Assembly (NCBI GenBank): GCA_024958715.1
Contig: JANWUS010000080.1
Span: 1 to 53,413, forward strand
Source of the DNA: Cyanobium sp. FGCU52
GTDB lineage: Bacteria; Cyanobacteriota; Cyanobacteriia; PCC-6307; Cyanobiaceae
Length of the DNA: 53,413 bases
Direction: 5' to 3'
In this document: piece after piece, positions 1 through 9,137 of the stretch
Layout of the letters: every line of letters begins with the position of its first letter
Position numbering within the stretch: position 1 is the stretch's first letter
The notes under the pieces: model-generated
Database searches by the model: none
The model's input: only the letters and a program-made list of their open reading frames with translations
What the model was told of the DNA's origin: nothing
Made by a program: the position numbers and the translations under genes

Positions 1-341
1 CCACCGGAGCGGGCACCGCCGCCGCCGTAGCCGCCGCCACCGCCGCGGTTGCCGCCGCCGCCGTAACCGCCGCGGCCACCACCGCCACCGCCGCCGCCTT
101 CACGGGGGGTGGCCTTGTTGACGCGGATCATGCGGCCCATCCACTCCACATCCTGGAGATCGTCGATGGCCTTCTGCTCGGAGGCGTCATCGGCGAGTTC
201 CACAAAGGCGAAACCGCGCTTGCGGCCGGTTTCTCGATCGAGGGGGAGGCTGCACTGGCGGACTTCGCCGTACTGGCCGAAGAGATCAAGCAGATCCTCG
301 CGTTCGGCCTGGAACGAGAGGTTGCCGACGTAAATGGTCAT
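1..341 (-). CDS. RRM-type RNA-binding protein, glycine-rich tail (C-terminus off the window)
   Basis: The start ATG is at 341 (reverse strand) and the reading frame runs off the left edge, so the protein is incomplete. The first ~80 residues form one RRM: RNP2 is IYVGNL at residues 3-8 and RNP1 is KRGFAFVE at 41-48. From about position 105 downward the codons are almost all Gly with scattered Arg and Tyr, the RG/RGG-type tail typical of cyanobacterial Rbp proteins. Family knowledge: these are cold- or stress-responsive single-RRM proteins that bind RNA in the cytoplasm. The product class is certain; which Rbp paralogue it is cannot be told. The repetitive GGC-type codons at 1-105 are coding, not a satellite repeat. 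Confidence 0.93.
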   Translation of the reverse strand, partial: MTIYVGNLSFQAEREDLLDLFGQYGEVRQCSLPLDRETGRKRGFAFVELADDASEQKAIDDLQDVEWMGRMIRVNKATPREGGGGGGGGRGGYGGGGNRGGGGGYGGGGARSG

Positions 342-649
342 TCACTGAAGAAGCTGGAACTGATTCGTCTGATGCCGGGAGTCCCAGGGAAAGCCAGTGA
401 ACGGAGAAGACCTGAGTGTCGAAGCCTGAAAGGGGTCGAACCCTGCGGGGTCGCAGCCGGCTGAGCGTGCCGAAGGGAACCTGAACCTTGGAATCAGCAA
501 AACTGTACATGGCGGACCCGCCCGCAGGCAGCCCGTGGGGCGGGGCTGTGGAGATCCGTGAAGAGGTTCCGAAGGGAAACGGAAGAACCCACCCACGGCG
601 CCCGAGGATGCCCCATTGTCAGCAAACCCTGATCCATCGCGATCCCACG
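342..649. other. Intergenic region upstream of the RRM gene and of a small ORF
   Basis: About 300 bases between two divergent starts. I see no convincing gene in it. It should hold the promoter and 5' leader of the RRM gene (cold-regulated rbp genes often have long leaders). A short motif (CCGAAGGGAA) occurs twice, near 470 and 570. No clear terminator or tRNA is visible. Confidence 0.4.
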
Positions 650-850
650 ATGACGGCCCCCGTTCCCTGGAGCCTCGCCTGGAGCGAGGACGGTGAGCTC
701 GCCCCGCAGGACCTGTTCGACCTCCTGCAGACGATGGTGACCTCCGAGAGCATGGAGGTGCAGCCGGCGCTGATCTCGGCCGTGGAGCGGCTCTCGGTGG
801 TGGAGCTGTCCGTGGTGGCCTCGGCCGAGGTCACGGAACTGTGTGCCTGA
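650..850 (+). CDS. Small conserved cyanobacterial protein, 66 aa
   Basis: A 66-residue protein beginning MTAPVPWSLAWSEDGE and ending AEVTELCA. It is acidic and appears helical, with no membrane segment. The frame stays open upstream to 488, but that extension is low-complexity Pro/Arg sequence. The ATG at 650 gives a compact, protein-like sequence. Function is unknown. The size and composition resemble small conserved proteins of picocyanobacteria, but I cannot name a family. Confidence 0.6.
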   Translation: MTAPVPWSLAWSEDGELAPQDLFDLLQTMVTSESMEVQPALISAVERLSVVELSVVASAEVTELCA

Positions 851-916
851 GCTTGTGCCTGAGAGCGGTTTGCTGCGCCTGAGGCGGAGAGAGGAGGCGG
901 GCCCGCCTCCCCCGCT

Positions 917-1222
917 TCAGATGGGATAGCGGCGGGCCGTGGCCTCCCGGCAGCTGTTGCGGGCGGCGTCCACGCTGCTGCCGTCCTGGATCCGGTCGGC
1001 CACGCAGCCGCAGGCGTAGTCGGCCATGCCGGCCGGCGCCCGCTTGCCGGACTGGGCCACTTCGTTCTCGAATGCCGACAGGCACATGGCCCGGACGATC
1101 TGGCCCAGGCCCGTGCTCTGGGCCGCGGAGGGTGCCACGGCACCGCTGCCGATGCCGCAGGCCAGGACCGCCGCCATCCCCAGGCGGACCAGCGGGTGGG
1201 AGCGTCGGAGGGCGAACGGCAT
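917..1222 (-). CDS. Small secreted protein with four cysteines
   Basis: 101 residues. The first ~35 form a Sec signal peptide: basic MPFALRRSH, then the hydrophobic stretch LGMAAVLACGIGSGAVA, then a likely cleavage site near APSAAQ. The mature part is about 65 residues and has four Cys (CLSAF, YACGCVAD, NSCREA), suggesting two disulphides in the periplasm or thylakoid lumen. The pattern resembles small periplasmic proteins with paired cysteines, but I do not recognise a named family. It lies 29 bases downstream of the DEAD-box helicase gene on the same strand and may be co-transcribed. Confidence 0.7.
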   Translation of the reverse strand: MPFALRRSHPLVRLGMAAVLACGIGSGAVAPSAAQSTGLGQIVRAMCLSAFENEVAQSGKRAPAGMADYACGCVADRIQDGSSVDAARNSCREATARRYPI

Positions 1223-1251
1223 GGAACGGAGGAGGTGGAGGAGGGTTGGGA

Positions 1252-3129
1252 TCAGACCGGCAGCCTGGAGATCTGGAGTTCGCGGTTCATCACCCGCAGA
1301 CGGCGCAGATCCTGGAAGACGTCGTCCGGCATGCCCTTGGGCAGATCCACGGTGCTGTGGCTGTCGAAGATGCGAATCCGGCCGATCGCCCGGCCCGTGA
1401 GCCCCGCCTCGTTGGCGATGGCGCCCACGATGTTGCCCGGCTTGACGCGATCGCGCCAGCCCACTTCGATGCGGAAACGCTCCATATGCGGTTCAGGCGG
1501 GGCGTCCTGACGCTCGGGGCCAGGGCGACGGCCGCGGTCCCGCTCGCCGCCACCATCGCGGTCCCGCTCCCGGCCGCCGGCACGGGGCGCCAACCAGCGC
1601 TCCTCGCCCTGGAGCAGCAGAGGCTTGCCGCCCAGGCTGAGCTGGAGGGCCGCCAGGGCCAGATCATCGGCGGAGAGCTGGCGCTCCTGGGCCACCCGCT
1701 GCAGGATCTCGGCCAGCAGCGCCCGTTCCTCGTCGCCGCAGGGGGGAGTGTCGAGAGCGCCGGTGAGGCGTTCGCGCAGGCGATCGAGGCGGTTCTGGTT
1801 GATCGAGGCATTGGAGGGAATCTCCATGGGCTCGATCGGCTGGCCCACCGCCCGCTCAAGGCCACCCAGGAAGCGGCGCTCGCGCGGGGTGAGGAACAGG
1901 ATCGCGTCACCGTGGCGACCGGCACGGCCCGTGCGCCCGATCCGGTGGACGTAGGCCTCGCTGTCGAAGGGGATGTCGTAGTTGATCACCAGGGCGATCC
2001 GGTCGACGTCGAGACCGCGGGCGGCCACGTCGGTGGCCACCAGCACATCGACCCGGCCGTCGCGCAGCCGCTCGATCGTGCGCTCCCGCTGGGCCTGGGG
2101 GACGTCGCCGTTGAGCACCGCCACCTCGTAGCCGTGGGCCTCGAGCGACTCGGCCACCGTGAGCGTGACCGCCTTGGTGCGGGCGAAGATGATCACGCCG
2201 TCGCGGCGCTCGGACTCCAGCACGCGCTCGAGTGCCTCGAGCTTCTGGGGCCCGTTGACACTGAGATAGCGCTGGCGGATGCGACGGCCGTCGGCGCCCT
2301 TGGTGCGGATCGTGATCTCCGCGGGTTCGTTGAGGTACTTGTGCGAGATGCGCCGGATCTCGGTGGGCATGGTGGCCGAGAACAGCACCACCTGCCGCTG
2401 GGCCGGAAGCTGCTCGAGCACCCACTCGACATCGTCGATGAAGCCCATGCGCAGCATCTCGTCGGCCTCGTCGAGCACCAGGCTGCGCAGGCCCGAGAGG
2501 TCGAGAGTGCCCTGGCGCATGTGATCCATCACCCGGCCCGGGGTGCCAACCACGATCTGCACGCCGCGGCGCAGCTGCTGGATCTGCTCGCGGAAATCGG
2601 CGCCGCCGTAGATGGCCAGCACCTTCACGTCCCGCAGGCGGGCGGCATAGCTGCTGAAGGCCTCGGCCACCTGCAGCGCCAGCTCGCGGGTGGGGGTGAG
2701 CACCAACACCTGGGGGGTCCGCTGGCCGGGATCGAGGCGCTGGAGCAGGGGCAGGCCGAAGGCCGCGGTCTTGCCGGTGCCGGTCTGGGCCTGACCCACC
2801 AGGTCGCGGCCGAGCAGCAGTTCGGGGATGGCGGCCTTCTGGATCGGGGAGGGCTCCTGGAAGCCGATCGCCTCCAGGCCCTCGAGAATCTCCGGGCGCA
2901 GACCGAAGGCGGCGAAGCCCGCGGTCGGGGCCGGGATCGCCTCGCCGGCGGTGTCCGCTTCGGCGGTCACAGCGTCGCCGCCGAGCTCGGCTTCGAGGAC
3001 GACCTTAAGGTCGACATCGGCGGCGAGATCTGCGGCGACGGGCGTGGTGATGGGGGCCTCACCGGCGGCATCAGCCGACAGGAAGGAATCGGCGGCCACG
3101 AGGGTGGCGCCGTCAAGAATCTGGGTCAA
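1252..3129 (-). CDS. deaD: DEAD-box ATP-dependent RNA helicase (DeaD/CsdA-like)
   Basis: 625 residues with the full DEAD-box set: Walker A AQTGTGKT at 114-121, PTREL near 146, TPGR near 196, DEAD at 220-223, SAT at 251-253, and HRIGRTGR in the second RecA-like domain. Residues 1-72 are an acidic Ala-rich extension. After the helicase core comes a charged linker with Arg/Asp/Gly repeats, then a C-terminal DbpA/CsdA-type RNA-binding domain (about residues 540-615). Family role: unwinding RNA duplexes during ribosome assembly and mRNA turnover, especially in the cold. The nearby RRM gene, also a cold-type RNA-binding function, fits this. The family assignment is firm; the exact orthologue is an inference. 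Confidence 0.95.
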   Translation of the reverse strand: MTQILDGATLVAADSFLSADAAGEAPITTPVAADLAADVDLKVVLEAELGGDAVTAEADTAGEAIPAPTAGFAAFGLRPEILEGLEAIGFQEPSPIQKAAIPELLLGRDLVGQAQTGTGKTAAFGLPLLQRLDPGQRTPQVLVLTPTRELALQVAEAFSSYAARLRDVKVLAIYGGADFREQIQQLRRGVQIVVGTPGRVMDHMRQGTLDLSGLRSLVLDEADEMLRMGFIDDVEWVLEQLPAQRQVVLFSATMPTEIRRISHKYLNEPAEITIRTKGADGRRIRQRYLSVNGPQKLEALERVLESERRDGVIIFARTKAVTLTVAESLEAHGYEVAVLNGDVPQAQRERTIERLRDGRVDVLVATDVAARGLDVDRIALVINYDIPFDSEAYVHRIGRTGRAGRHGDAILFLTPRERRFLGGLERAVGQPIEPMEIPSNASINQNRLDRLRERLTGALDTPPCGDEERALLAEILQRVAQERQLSADDLALAALQLSLGGKPLLLQGEERWLAPRAGGRERDRDGGGERDRGRRPGPERQDAPPEPHMERFRIEVGWRDRVKPGNIVGAIANEAGLTGRAIGRIRIFDSHSTVDLPKGMPDDVFQDLRRLRVMNRELQISRLPV

Positions 3130-3266
3130 GGGTGAAGCAGGGCCTGCGTGGGCCGTGTGAATCCTTCAACGCAGGCCGGCAGCGCCCGTGGGGAAGAAGT
3201 TCCCTGCTGCCTCGCCCTCGATCAAAGGGGTGAAGCAAAACTTTACCACTCAGGGGTTCCCTCCCC

Positions 3267-3659
3267 TCACGGCGCCGGTGGGGAGGCCGCCAGGCGGCCG
3301 TAGTCGTCGGCCAGGCGCTCGATGTCGTCCTCGCGCAGCTGCTCGCCCCGCTGCACCTCCACGATCGCCAGGCCATCGCCGCCGGCGCTGGCCCGGTGCA
3401 CGGCGCCCAGGGGAACGCGCAGGGCGTCACCGGGATGAACCGGCCGCTCGCTGCCGTCGATCTCCACCGTGCCGCCTCCCGCCACGATCACCCAGTGCTC
3501 GCTGCGGTGGTGATGGCGCTGCAGGCTGATGCGCCGGCCCGGTGCGATCCACAGCCGCTTCACCAGATACCCCTCGCCGCTGGCCAGGTTCTCGTACCAA
3601 CCCCAGGGACGTTCGCAGCGGTCGCCGGTGCCGGGGGCGTTCGGCAGGGGAGCAGCCAC
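3267..3659 (-). CDS. Mannose-6-phosphate isomerase type II-like cupin
   Basis: 130 residues forming a single cupin. The metal-binding motif runs QRHHHRSEHWVIVAGGG (His cluster with a downstream Glu) and a second motif PHG-like segment is VPLGAVHRASA. The opening RPWGWYENLASGEGYLVKRL matches the C-terminal domain of bifunctional ManC and stand-alone type II phosphomannose isomerases. The expected reaction is mannose-6-P to fructose-6-P interconversion for GDP-mannose and polysaccharide supply. It lacks the nucleotidyltransferase half. Its neighbours give no pathway context. Other small cupin functions are possible. Confidence 0.85.
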   Translation of the reverse strand: MAAPLPNAPGTGDRCERPWGWYENLASGEGYLVKRLWIAPGRRISLQRHHHRSEHWVIVAGGGTVEIDGSERPVHPGDALRVPLGAVHRASAGGDGLAIVEVQRGEQLREDDIERLADDYGRLAASPPAP

Positions 3660-3730
3660 GGCAGCGCACGACGGGGTCCGGCGGAAAGGGTACGGAGGGG
3701 GGCACGGTCCCGGCCGTTGCGGTCCCGGCC

Positions 3731-5392
3731 TCAGCCGTCCCGCAACGGCGGGGTGAGCAGCAGCGCCCGCTGCCGCGCCCGGGTGAGGGCGGTGTAGAGC
3801 AGGCGCCGGTCGCCGCCCTCCCGCTGGGGCAGCAGCACCACCACCTCCTCGGCCTCGCTGCCCTGGGCCTTGTGCACCGTCAGGGCCAGGGCCGGCTGCG
3901 CCGCCCCGGCCAGCTGGGCCGGATGGACCCAGATCGGGGCACCGCCGGGGCTGGCGAACACCAGACGTCGCCCCTGGGGATCGTCGCCGTCCCCCACCAG
4001 CACGCCCACGTCGCCATTGGCCAGACCCAGCTCGCCGAGGTTGCGGGTGCAGAGCACCGGCAACCCCTGGGGCCAGGTCAGCGGCGGGGCCGTCGCCGCC
4101 TCGCCGAGCACGCTGCGATGGAGAGCCTCCAACCCCCAGCGCCCGTGCCTGACAGGCGCGAGCACCAGCAGCCGCTCCCGCTCCGCCAGCAGCGCCTCGG
4201 CCCCAACCCTGCTGGCGGGGTCACAGGCGTCGGCGAGGGAGGCCAGGGCCTCGAGATGGCGGCGCATCCGCTGCTGCACGATCTCGGGCACCGCCAGCGG
4301 CGAAGCCTCCCGCCACTGCAGGTTGGCGTCGGCGGGCAGGCTCTCGAGCAGGGGCCGGAGGCCCGCCAGGGGATCGGTCTCCGGGGCCGCCGACGCGGGA
4401 AGACCGTCGCCGGCGGTGAGGGAGCGGCGCAGGGCCTCGGCGGCCTCGGCAATCGCCCCGGCGTTGCGGTACACCCGGGTCAGGGTCACCACCCCCTTGC
4501 CCAGGGCCCGGCGCAGGGCCGGGCGCTGCAGTTCCAGCAGCAGGGCGCCGGGTGCCACCGGCGGCAGCTGGGCCGGATCGCCCACCAGCACCAGATGGCA
4601 GCTGGCGGGCAGGGCCTGCAGCAGGGCCCCCATCAACTCCAGATCCACCATCGACACCTCATCCACCACCAGGGCATCGAGGGCGAGGGGATGGTGACGG
4701 TCGCGGCCGAAGCGATCGCCGCGGCTCTCCAGCAGGCGGTGGAGGGTGGAACAGGGGTAGCGGCCGCCGGTGGCGGCCTGGAGCCGCGCCGCCGCCTTGC
4801 CGGTGGGGGCCGCCAGCTGCAGCCGGAGCCCGGGGCGCTGCAGCTCCAGGGCGGCGAGCATCGCCGCCACCGTGCTGGTCTTGCCGGTGCCCGGCCCCCC
4901 CTCCAGCAGCACCAGGGGCCGCTCCACCGCCGCCCGCACGGCCCCGGCCTGGTGGCGGTCGAGCCCCTGCTGCTTCGCCATCGCGGCGGCCCGTCGCCGC
5001 GCCGCCGCCGGATCCGCCGTCGGATCTTCCGCGGGGCTGGCGGCGGCCCGCCGCCGCAGGGCTTCGAGCACCTGCTCGCGCCGTTCGTGCCAGCGCCGCC
5101 AGCAGAGGCGCCCGTCGTGCAGCACCAGCGGACCATCGGGATCGCGGGCCAGCGGCGATTCCTCCAGCGCCCGGAGGTGCTCGCCGGGCCAGCCCGCGGT
5201 CTCCAGCCCCGCCGGCGGCGGCCCGGCCAGGTCGAGGTCGGTCTCGCCGGCGACCAGCGCCGACGTGAGGGCGGTGATCAGCTCGGCGAGCCTGGCATCG
5301 CCGGCGGTGCCGTGGAGGCGCGGCAGCGCCTCCACCAGGGCCCCGGCCACCGGCCCCACCCAAGGGGGCAGCTCGCGGCGGAGTTCAGCCAT
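3731..5392 (-). CDS. recD: Exodeoxyribonuclease V alpha subunit RecD
   Basis: 553 residues from the ATG at 5392. An open frame continues upstream, but inside recB and without RecD-like sequence. SF1B helicase motifs are present: Walker A GGPGTGKTST, LVVDEVSMVD (motif II), GDPAQLPPVAPG (motif III), and LTVHKAQGSE followed by LYTALTRARQ near the C-terminus. It is the 5'-3' motor of RecBCD, which processes double-strand breaks and degrades linear DNA. The start overlaps the end of recB by 8 bp, so translation is probably coupled. Gene order recC-recB-recD indicates one operon. Length is near that of the E. coli protein. Confidence 0.95.
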   Translation of the reverse strand: MAELRRELPPWVGPVAGALVEALPRLHGTAGDARLAELITALTSALVAGETDLDLAGPPPAGLETAGWPGEHLRALEESPLARDPDGPLVLHDGRLCWRRWHERREQVLEALRRRAAASPAEDPTADPAAARRRAAAMAKQQGLDRHQAGAVRAAVERPLVLLEGGPGTGKTSTVAAMLAALELQRPGLRLQLAAPTGKAAARLQAATGGRYPCSTLHRLLESRGDRFGRDRHHPLALDALVVDEVSMVDLELMGALLQALPASCHLVLVGDPAQLPPVAPGALLLELQRPALRRALGKGVVTLTRVYRNAGAIAEAAEALRRSLTAGDGLPASAAPETDPLAGLRPLLESLPADANLQWREASPLAVPEIVQQRMRRHLEALASLADACDPASRVGAEALLAERERLLVLAPVRHGRWGLEALHRSVLGEAATAPPLTWPQGLPVLCTRNLGELGLANGDVGVLVGDGDDPQGRRLVFASPGGAPIWVHPAQLAGAAQPALALTVHKAQGSEAEEVVVLLPQREGGDRRLLYTALTRARQRALLLTPPLRDG

Positions 5393-8300
5393 CGCCGCCC
5401 CCCTCCTCCTCCGGCCGGCCGAGGCCGAGGGCGGCGTCGAGGGCCAGCACCCGCTCCAGGGGGGGGCGCTCCACCACCATCCCCGGCACCGCTCCGGGAA
5501 GCGCCCGCTCCCCCTCCGGCCCCGGGGTTCCCCGCAGGAACACGTAGACATACCCGCCAAGATCCCGCTCAGGCCGGTAGTCGCTCAGGCGCCAGCCCAG
5601 GTAGCGGTGCAGGGCCACCAGATAGAGGTGGGCCTGCAGGGGGTAGTGGCTCTCCACCATCAGGGCGGCCATGGCGGCGGTGCCGTAGTGGCGCGGCCCG
5701 CAGGCCACGGGACGGCCATCGGCGTCGCGGCGGCCGAGCCAGTTGCTCTTCCAGTCGGCCACCCACCAGCGCTCCCGCCCCGCCCCGTCCGGGGCGGTGA
5801 ACACCAGATCGATCGAGCCGGTGAGGAAGCCGCGGCTGTCGATCGCCAGCGCCTCCAGCCGCTCGGCATAGGCGGCGTCGAACAGGCCGCCGGGATGCCG
5901 GCGGAAGGCCGCCGCCAGGGCGGCGCTGCGGGCCCGCTCGAGCGAGAGATCGAAGTTCATCTCGTTCAGCCGCCGCTCCCGGGGCAGATCGGCGAAGCGG
6001 AAGGCACCGAGCTCCCCACCGCAGGGTGTGGCCAGCATCCGGGCCAGACCCTGGCGCACGGGCTCCGAGAAGGACTCGTCGATGCCGCTGCCCCGCAGCA
6101 CCTGATCGGTGAGGGAACGGCTGGCGGGATCCGCCAGGTCGTCGCCGTAGTCGATCGCCTCCAGGATGCGGTGCAGGGCATCGCCGGCCTCGGCCCCGCG
6201 GGGGACCTCCGCCAGGGGCCCCTGCTCGGGCCACGCCGCCCCGTCCTCCACGGCCGGCACCAGGTCCCCGGGACTGGGGTCACTGGTGTCGCGCCCTTCA
6301 TCGAGGGCGGCGGGGGCAGCGGCGCCATGGCTGGCCTGGGTCCAGCCGGTGTAGCTGGAGCGGCCCCAGCTGCGGTCGAAGCGACGATCCGGCACGGGCC
6401 CCAGCTCCAGCTCCAGAGCAGGGGCGGGGGCGACCCAGGGCTCCGGACGGGCGTCGGCCCCGCTGACGACCCGCAGGCCCAGTCCACGCTCGGCGGCTGC
6501 GCTCTCGAGCTCCGCCAGCCACTCGGCATCGGAGCGCTCCCCCAGCGGCTCACCGTGGTCGGGGAACTGGAGGTGGGGGAAGAGCCAGGGCAGCAGCGGC
6601 GAGGCCTGCTGGCCTGCGGCGGGGCCCCAGGCCAGCACCAGCAGGTGGCGCGCCCGGGTGGCGGCCACGTAGGCGAGCCGCTCGGCCTCTGCCTGCTCCT
6701 CCGCCTGCTGCTGCCGCCGGGCTTCCCAGCCGGTTCCCCACGCCGGACTGACGTGGAGATCGAGCACGGGCCCGGACGCACCGTGGGGATGCCAGCGCAC
6801 CCCCGGGCGCGCCCCGCCGCCCCCGGGGGCCTGCCAGAGATAGGGGCAGATCACCACCGGATACTCCAGACCCTTGCTGGCGTGCACGGTCACCACGGCC
6901 ACGCAACCGTCCTCCCGGTCGCTGTGGCGCTGCTGGTCGTCGGGCACGAGGCGGTCGCGGCGCCGTTCGTCGAGGCGCAGGCGCCGCAGCCAGTCGGCCG
7001 CACCCTCCACCCCGAGCTGATCGCCGTGCATGCGCCGCTGCACCAGTTCGGCCACCTGCTGCAGATCGGCCCGCAGCCGACCGCTGCGCGCCAGGCGGGC
7101 CAGGGTGCGGCTGCCGAGCAGCTCGGAGAGCACCCCGAGCAGCCCCTGGCGGGGCAGGGCGCGGGCGAGCTGGTCGAGCCGGCCCGCCAGTTCGCTCCAG
7201 CGCTCGGGCGGACAGGACGCCAGGTCGGCGGCGCTCCAGCCCATCAGCGGCGAGGCGGCCAGGAGCCGCAGCCGGCCGCCGTGAGCGGGATCGGCCAGGG
7301 CATCGAGAAAGCGCTGCAGGGCGGTGGCTGCCGGCGTGGCGAACACATCCGCCTGGCTCACCAACCGGCTGGGCAGACCGACCCGCTCAAGCGCCTGCCT
7401 GAGCCGTTCGGCCTGCCGATGGCGGTTCACCAGCAGGCAGAGGTCATCGGGCTGGAGCGGGCGTCGCTGCCCGTCCTCCTCGAGTTCGGCCCCACGCCGC
7501 AGCAGGGAGAGCACATGGGCGGCGGTCCGCTCCGGAACCTGCTGCGCGAGTGCGGTCTTCGACGGGGGGCTTGCTCCGGCGGGCCGCTCGCCTCCGAGCC
7601 AGAGCAGTTCCAGGGCAGGGCCCGGGGGCCCGTGGCGTCGGGCTTTCGGCTCCACCGGCGGCACCGCCAACTCCGAGCGCCGCAGCCCCGGAGGCCCCAT
7701 GAACCCGTTGAGGGCTTGGATGAGCTCCGGGGTGGAGCGGCGGTTCTCCATCAGGCCGTACTGCTCCGCCGTGGTGGCGCGGGCCTGGCGGTAGGTGGCG
7801 ATGTCGCCGCCGCGGAAGCGGTAGATCGCCTGCTTGGGATCGCCCACCATCACCAGCAGATGCTCACCGCCGCCGAAGGCGCAGCGGAGCAGGCGCCACT
7901 GCACAGGGTCTGTGTCCTGAAACTCGTCGATGAGGGCCACCCGGTAGCGCTCGCCCACCGCCTGAAGCAGGGGTGTGGGGCCGGTGGCCTGAGGCCCCGG
8001 GTCGAGGCTGGCGAGCAGATCGGCGTAGGAGAGGCTGCCGGCCCGCTCGCGCCGCCGGCGCAGCTCCGCACGGCCCCAGGCGCAGGCATGGGCGAGCACC
8101 GCCTCCGCCGGTCCGTCAACCAGATCGCCCACCGCAGCCATCAGCTCCGGCCGGGGAGGGCGGATCGGTCGATCCTCGCCCTCGATCTTGCGGGCCCGGG
8201 TGCAGTAGATCCCGGGGTGGAAGTAATCCCTCAGCGGTTCGACCTCGGTCACCGCGTCGTAGTCAGGCACCGCGTCAGCGGTGGCAGCAAGCAAGCGATC

Positions 8301-9137
8301 AACTTCGCCGACGCGGTTCCGCGAGACGCGAATTCCGTAGGGGGTGGTCTTCTGGTCGCCCTGAGCACGCCAGTCCTTCACCTGTAGGCAGAGGTCATCC
8401 TGCAAGGCCTGGCCGTCCCGCTGCCAGAGGACGCGGAAGTCCTGCCACAGCCGTTGCCAGAGCAGCGGCAACCCTTCCCGCAGCGGCTCGTCCACAGACA
8501 GGCCCGGCGGCAGCGGGTCGAGACCCAGGGCCGGATCGCTGTCGAGATCCAGCAGCAGGGAGGTAAGGAGGTCGGAGGTCACCTTCGCCTGCTTCAGACC
8601 CGTCAGCCAGGGGAGCGGCAGGGCGAGCACCTGCTGCTGCCAGTAGTCGTGCACCACCTGGTCGATCAGGGCCCGGGCATCGGTATCGATGGCAAGCTCC
8701 GGGGCCCGGGCGGCCTCCAGGGCCTGGCGGCGCAGGGTGCGCTGGCAGAAGCCGTGGATCGTGGTGATATCGGCCCCATCCAGGTCCTCCAGGGCCAGCA
8801 GCAGCCGCCCCCGCAGCTGATCGGTCGTGAGATCCTTGCGCCCGAGCACCTGGGCGCTCCACTGCTCCAGCACCCCATCGGGAGCCGGGCCGGCGGGATC
8901 CTCCAGGGCGAGGAGACCCTGCTGCAGCCGCCGTCCGATCCGATCGCGCAGCTCCGACGCCGCCGCGTCGGTGAAGGTCACCACCAGCAGCTGGCGCAGA
9001 CCCACGCTCTCCTCGGCCACCAGCCGCAGCATCAGATGGGCCAGGGCGAAGGTCTTGCCGGTACCGGCGCTGGCCTCCAGCAGCCGCTGGCCCGGATCGA
9101 GCGGGAAGGCATTGGCGTCGAAGCAGGGCAGGCTCAT
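5385..9137 (-). CDS. recB: Exodeoxyribonuclease V beta subunit RecB
   Basis: 1250 residues starting MSLPCFDANAFPLDPGQ at 9137. Walker A is ASAGTGKT at 22-29. Further UvrD-like motifs are ALIDEFQDTDPVQW, GDPKQAIYRFRGGD, VVTVHASKGLEYPVV and LAYVAATRARHLL. The C-terminal nuclease domain carries GSIDLVF and WWVADWKSNW, the Asp...Asp-x-Lys pattern of RecB-family nucleases, so the enzyme looks catalytically intact. Its start overlaps the recC stop by 4 bp (ATGA). The frame extends upstream to 9989, but only as antisense-like sequence inside recC. Function: 3'-5' helicase and nuclease of RecBCD. Confidence 0.96.
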   Translation of the reverse strand: MSLPCFDANAFPLDPGQRLLEASAGTGKTFALAHLMLRLVAEESVGLRQLLVVTFTDAAASELRDRIGRRLQQGLLALEDPAGPAPDGVLEQWSAQVLGRKDLTTDQLRGRLLLALEDLDGADITTIHGFCQRTLRRQALEAARAPELAIDTDARALIDQVVHDYWQQQVLALPLPWLTGLKQAKVTSDLLTSLLLDLDSDPALGLDPLPPGLSVDEPLREGLPLLWQRLWQDFRVLWQRDGQALQDDLCLQVKDWRAQGDQKTTPYGIRVSRNRVGEVDRLLAATADAVPDYDAVTEVEPLRDYFHPGIYCTRARKIEGEDRPIRPPRPELMAAVGDLVDGPAEAVLAHACAWGRAELRRRRERAGSLSYADLLASLDPGPQATGPTPLLQAVGERYRVALIDEFQDTDPVQWRLLRCAFGGGEHLLVMVGDPKQAIYRFRGGDIATYRQARATTAEQYGLMENRRSTPELIQALNGFMGPPGLRRSELAVPPVEPKARRHGPPGPALELLWLGGERPAGASPPSKTALAQQVPERTAAHVLSLLRRGAELEEDGQRRPLQPDDLCLLVNRHRQAERLRQALERVGLPSRLVSQADVFATPAATALQRFLDALADPAHGGRLRLLAASPLMGWSAADLASCPPERWSELAGRLDQLARALPRQGLLGVLSELLGSRTLARLARSGRLRADLQQVAELVQRRMHGDQLGVEGAADWLRRLRLDERRRDRLVPDDQQRHSDREDGCVAVVTVHASKGLEYPVVICPYLWQAPGGGGARPGVRWHPHGASGPVLDLHVSPAWGTGWEARRQQQAEEQAEAERLAYVAATRARHLLVLAWGPAAGQQASPLLPWLFPHLQFPDHGEPLGERSDAEWLAELESAAAERGLGLRVVSGADARPEPWVAPAPALELELGPVPDRRFDRSWGRSSYTGWTQASHGAAAPAALDEGRDTSDPSPGDLVPAVEDGAAWPEQGPLAEVPRGAEAGDALHRILEAIDYGDDLADPASRSLTDQVLRGSGIDESFSEPVRQGLARMLATPCGGELGAFRFADLPRERRLNEMNFDLSLERARSAALAAAFRRHPGGLFDAAYAERLEALAIDSRGFLTGSIDLVFTAPDGAGRERWWVADWKSNWLGRRDADGRPVACGPRHYGTAAMAALMVESHYPLQAHLYLVALHRYLGWRLSDYRPERDLGGYVYVFLRGTPGPEGERALPGAVPGMVVERPPLERVLALDAALGLGRPEEEGGGDG

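Noticed and set aside
1-110. GC-rich tandem pattern resembling a satellite or CRISPR
   Set aside because: It is the reverse complement of Gly codons in the tail of the RRM protein, without spacer or constant repeat units. No CRISPR array is visible anywhere in the window.
1072-3135. A long plus-strand open frame (687 aa) over the DEAD-box gene
   Set aside because: It is His/Leu/Gln/Gly-rich with no protein motif, the typical antisense frame of a high-GC gene. The minus strand encodes a clear helicase.
4770-8387. A 1205-aa plus-strand open frame over recB
   Set aside because: Antisense shadow of RecB; composition is Gln/His/Gly-rich and no motif is visible.
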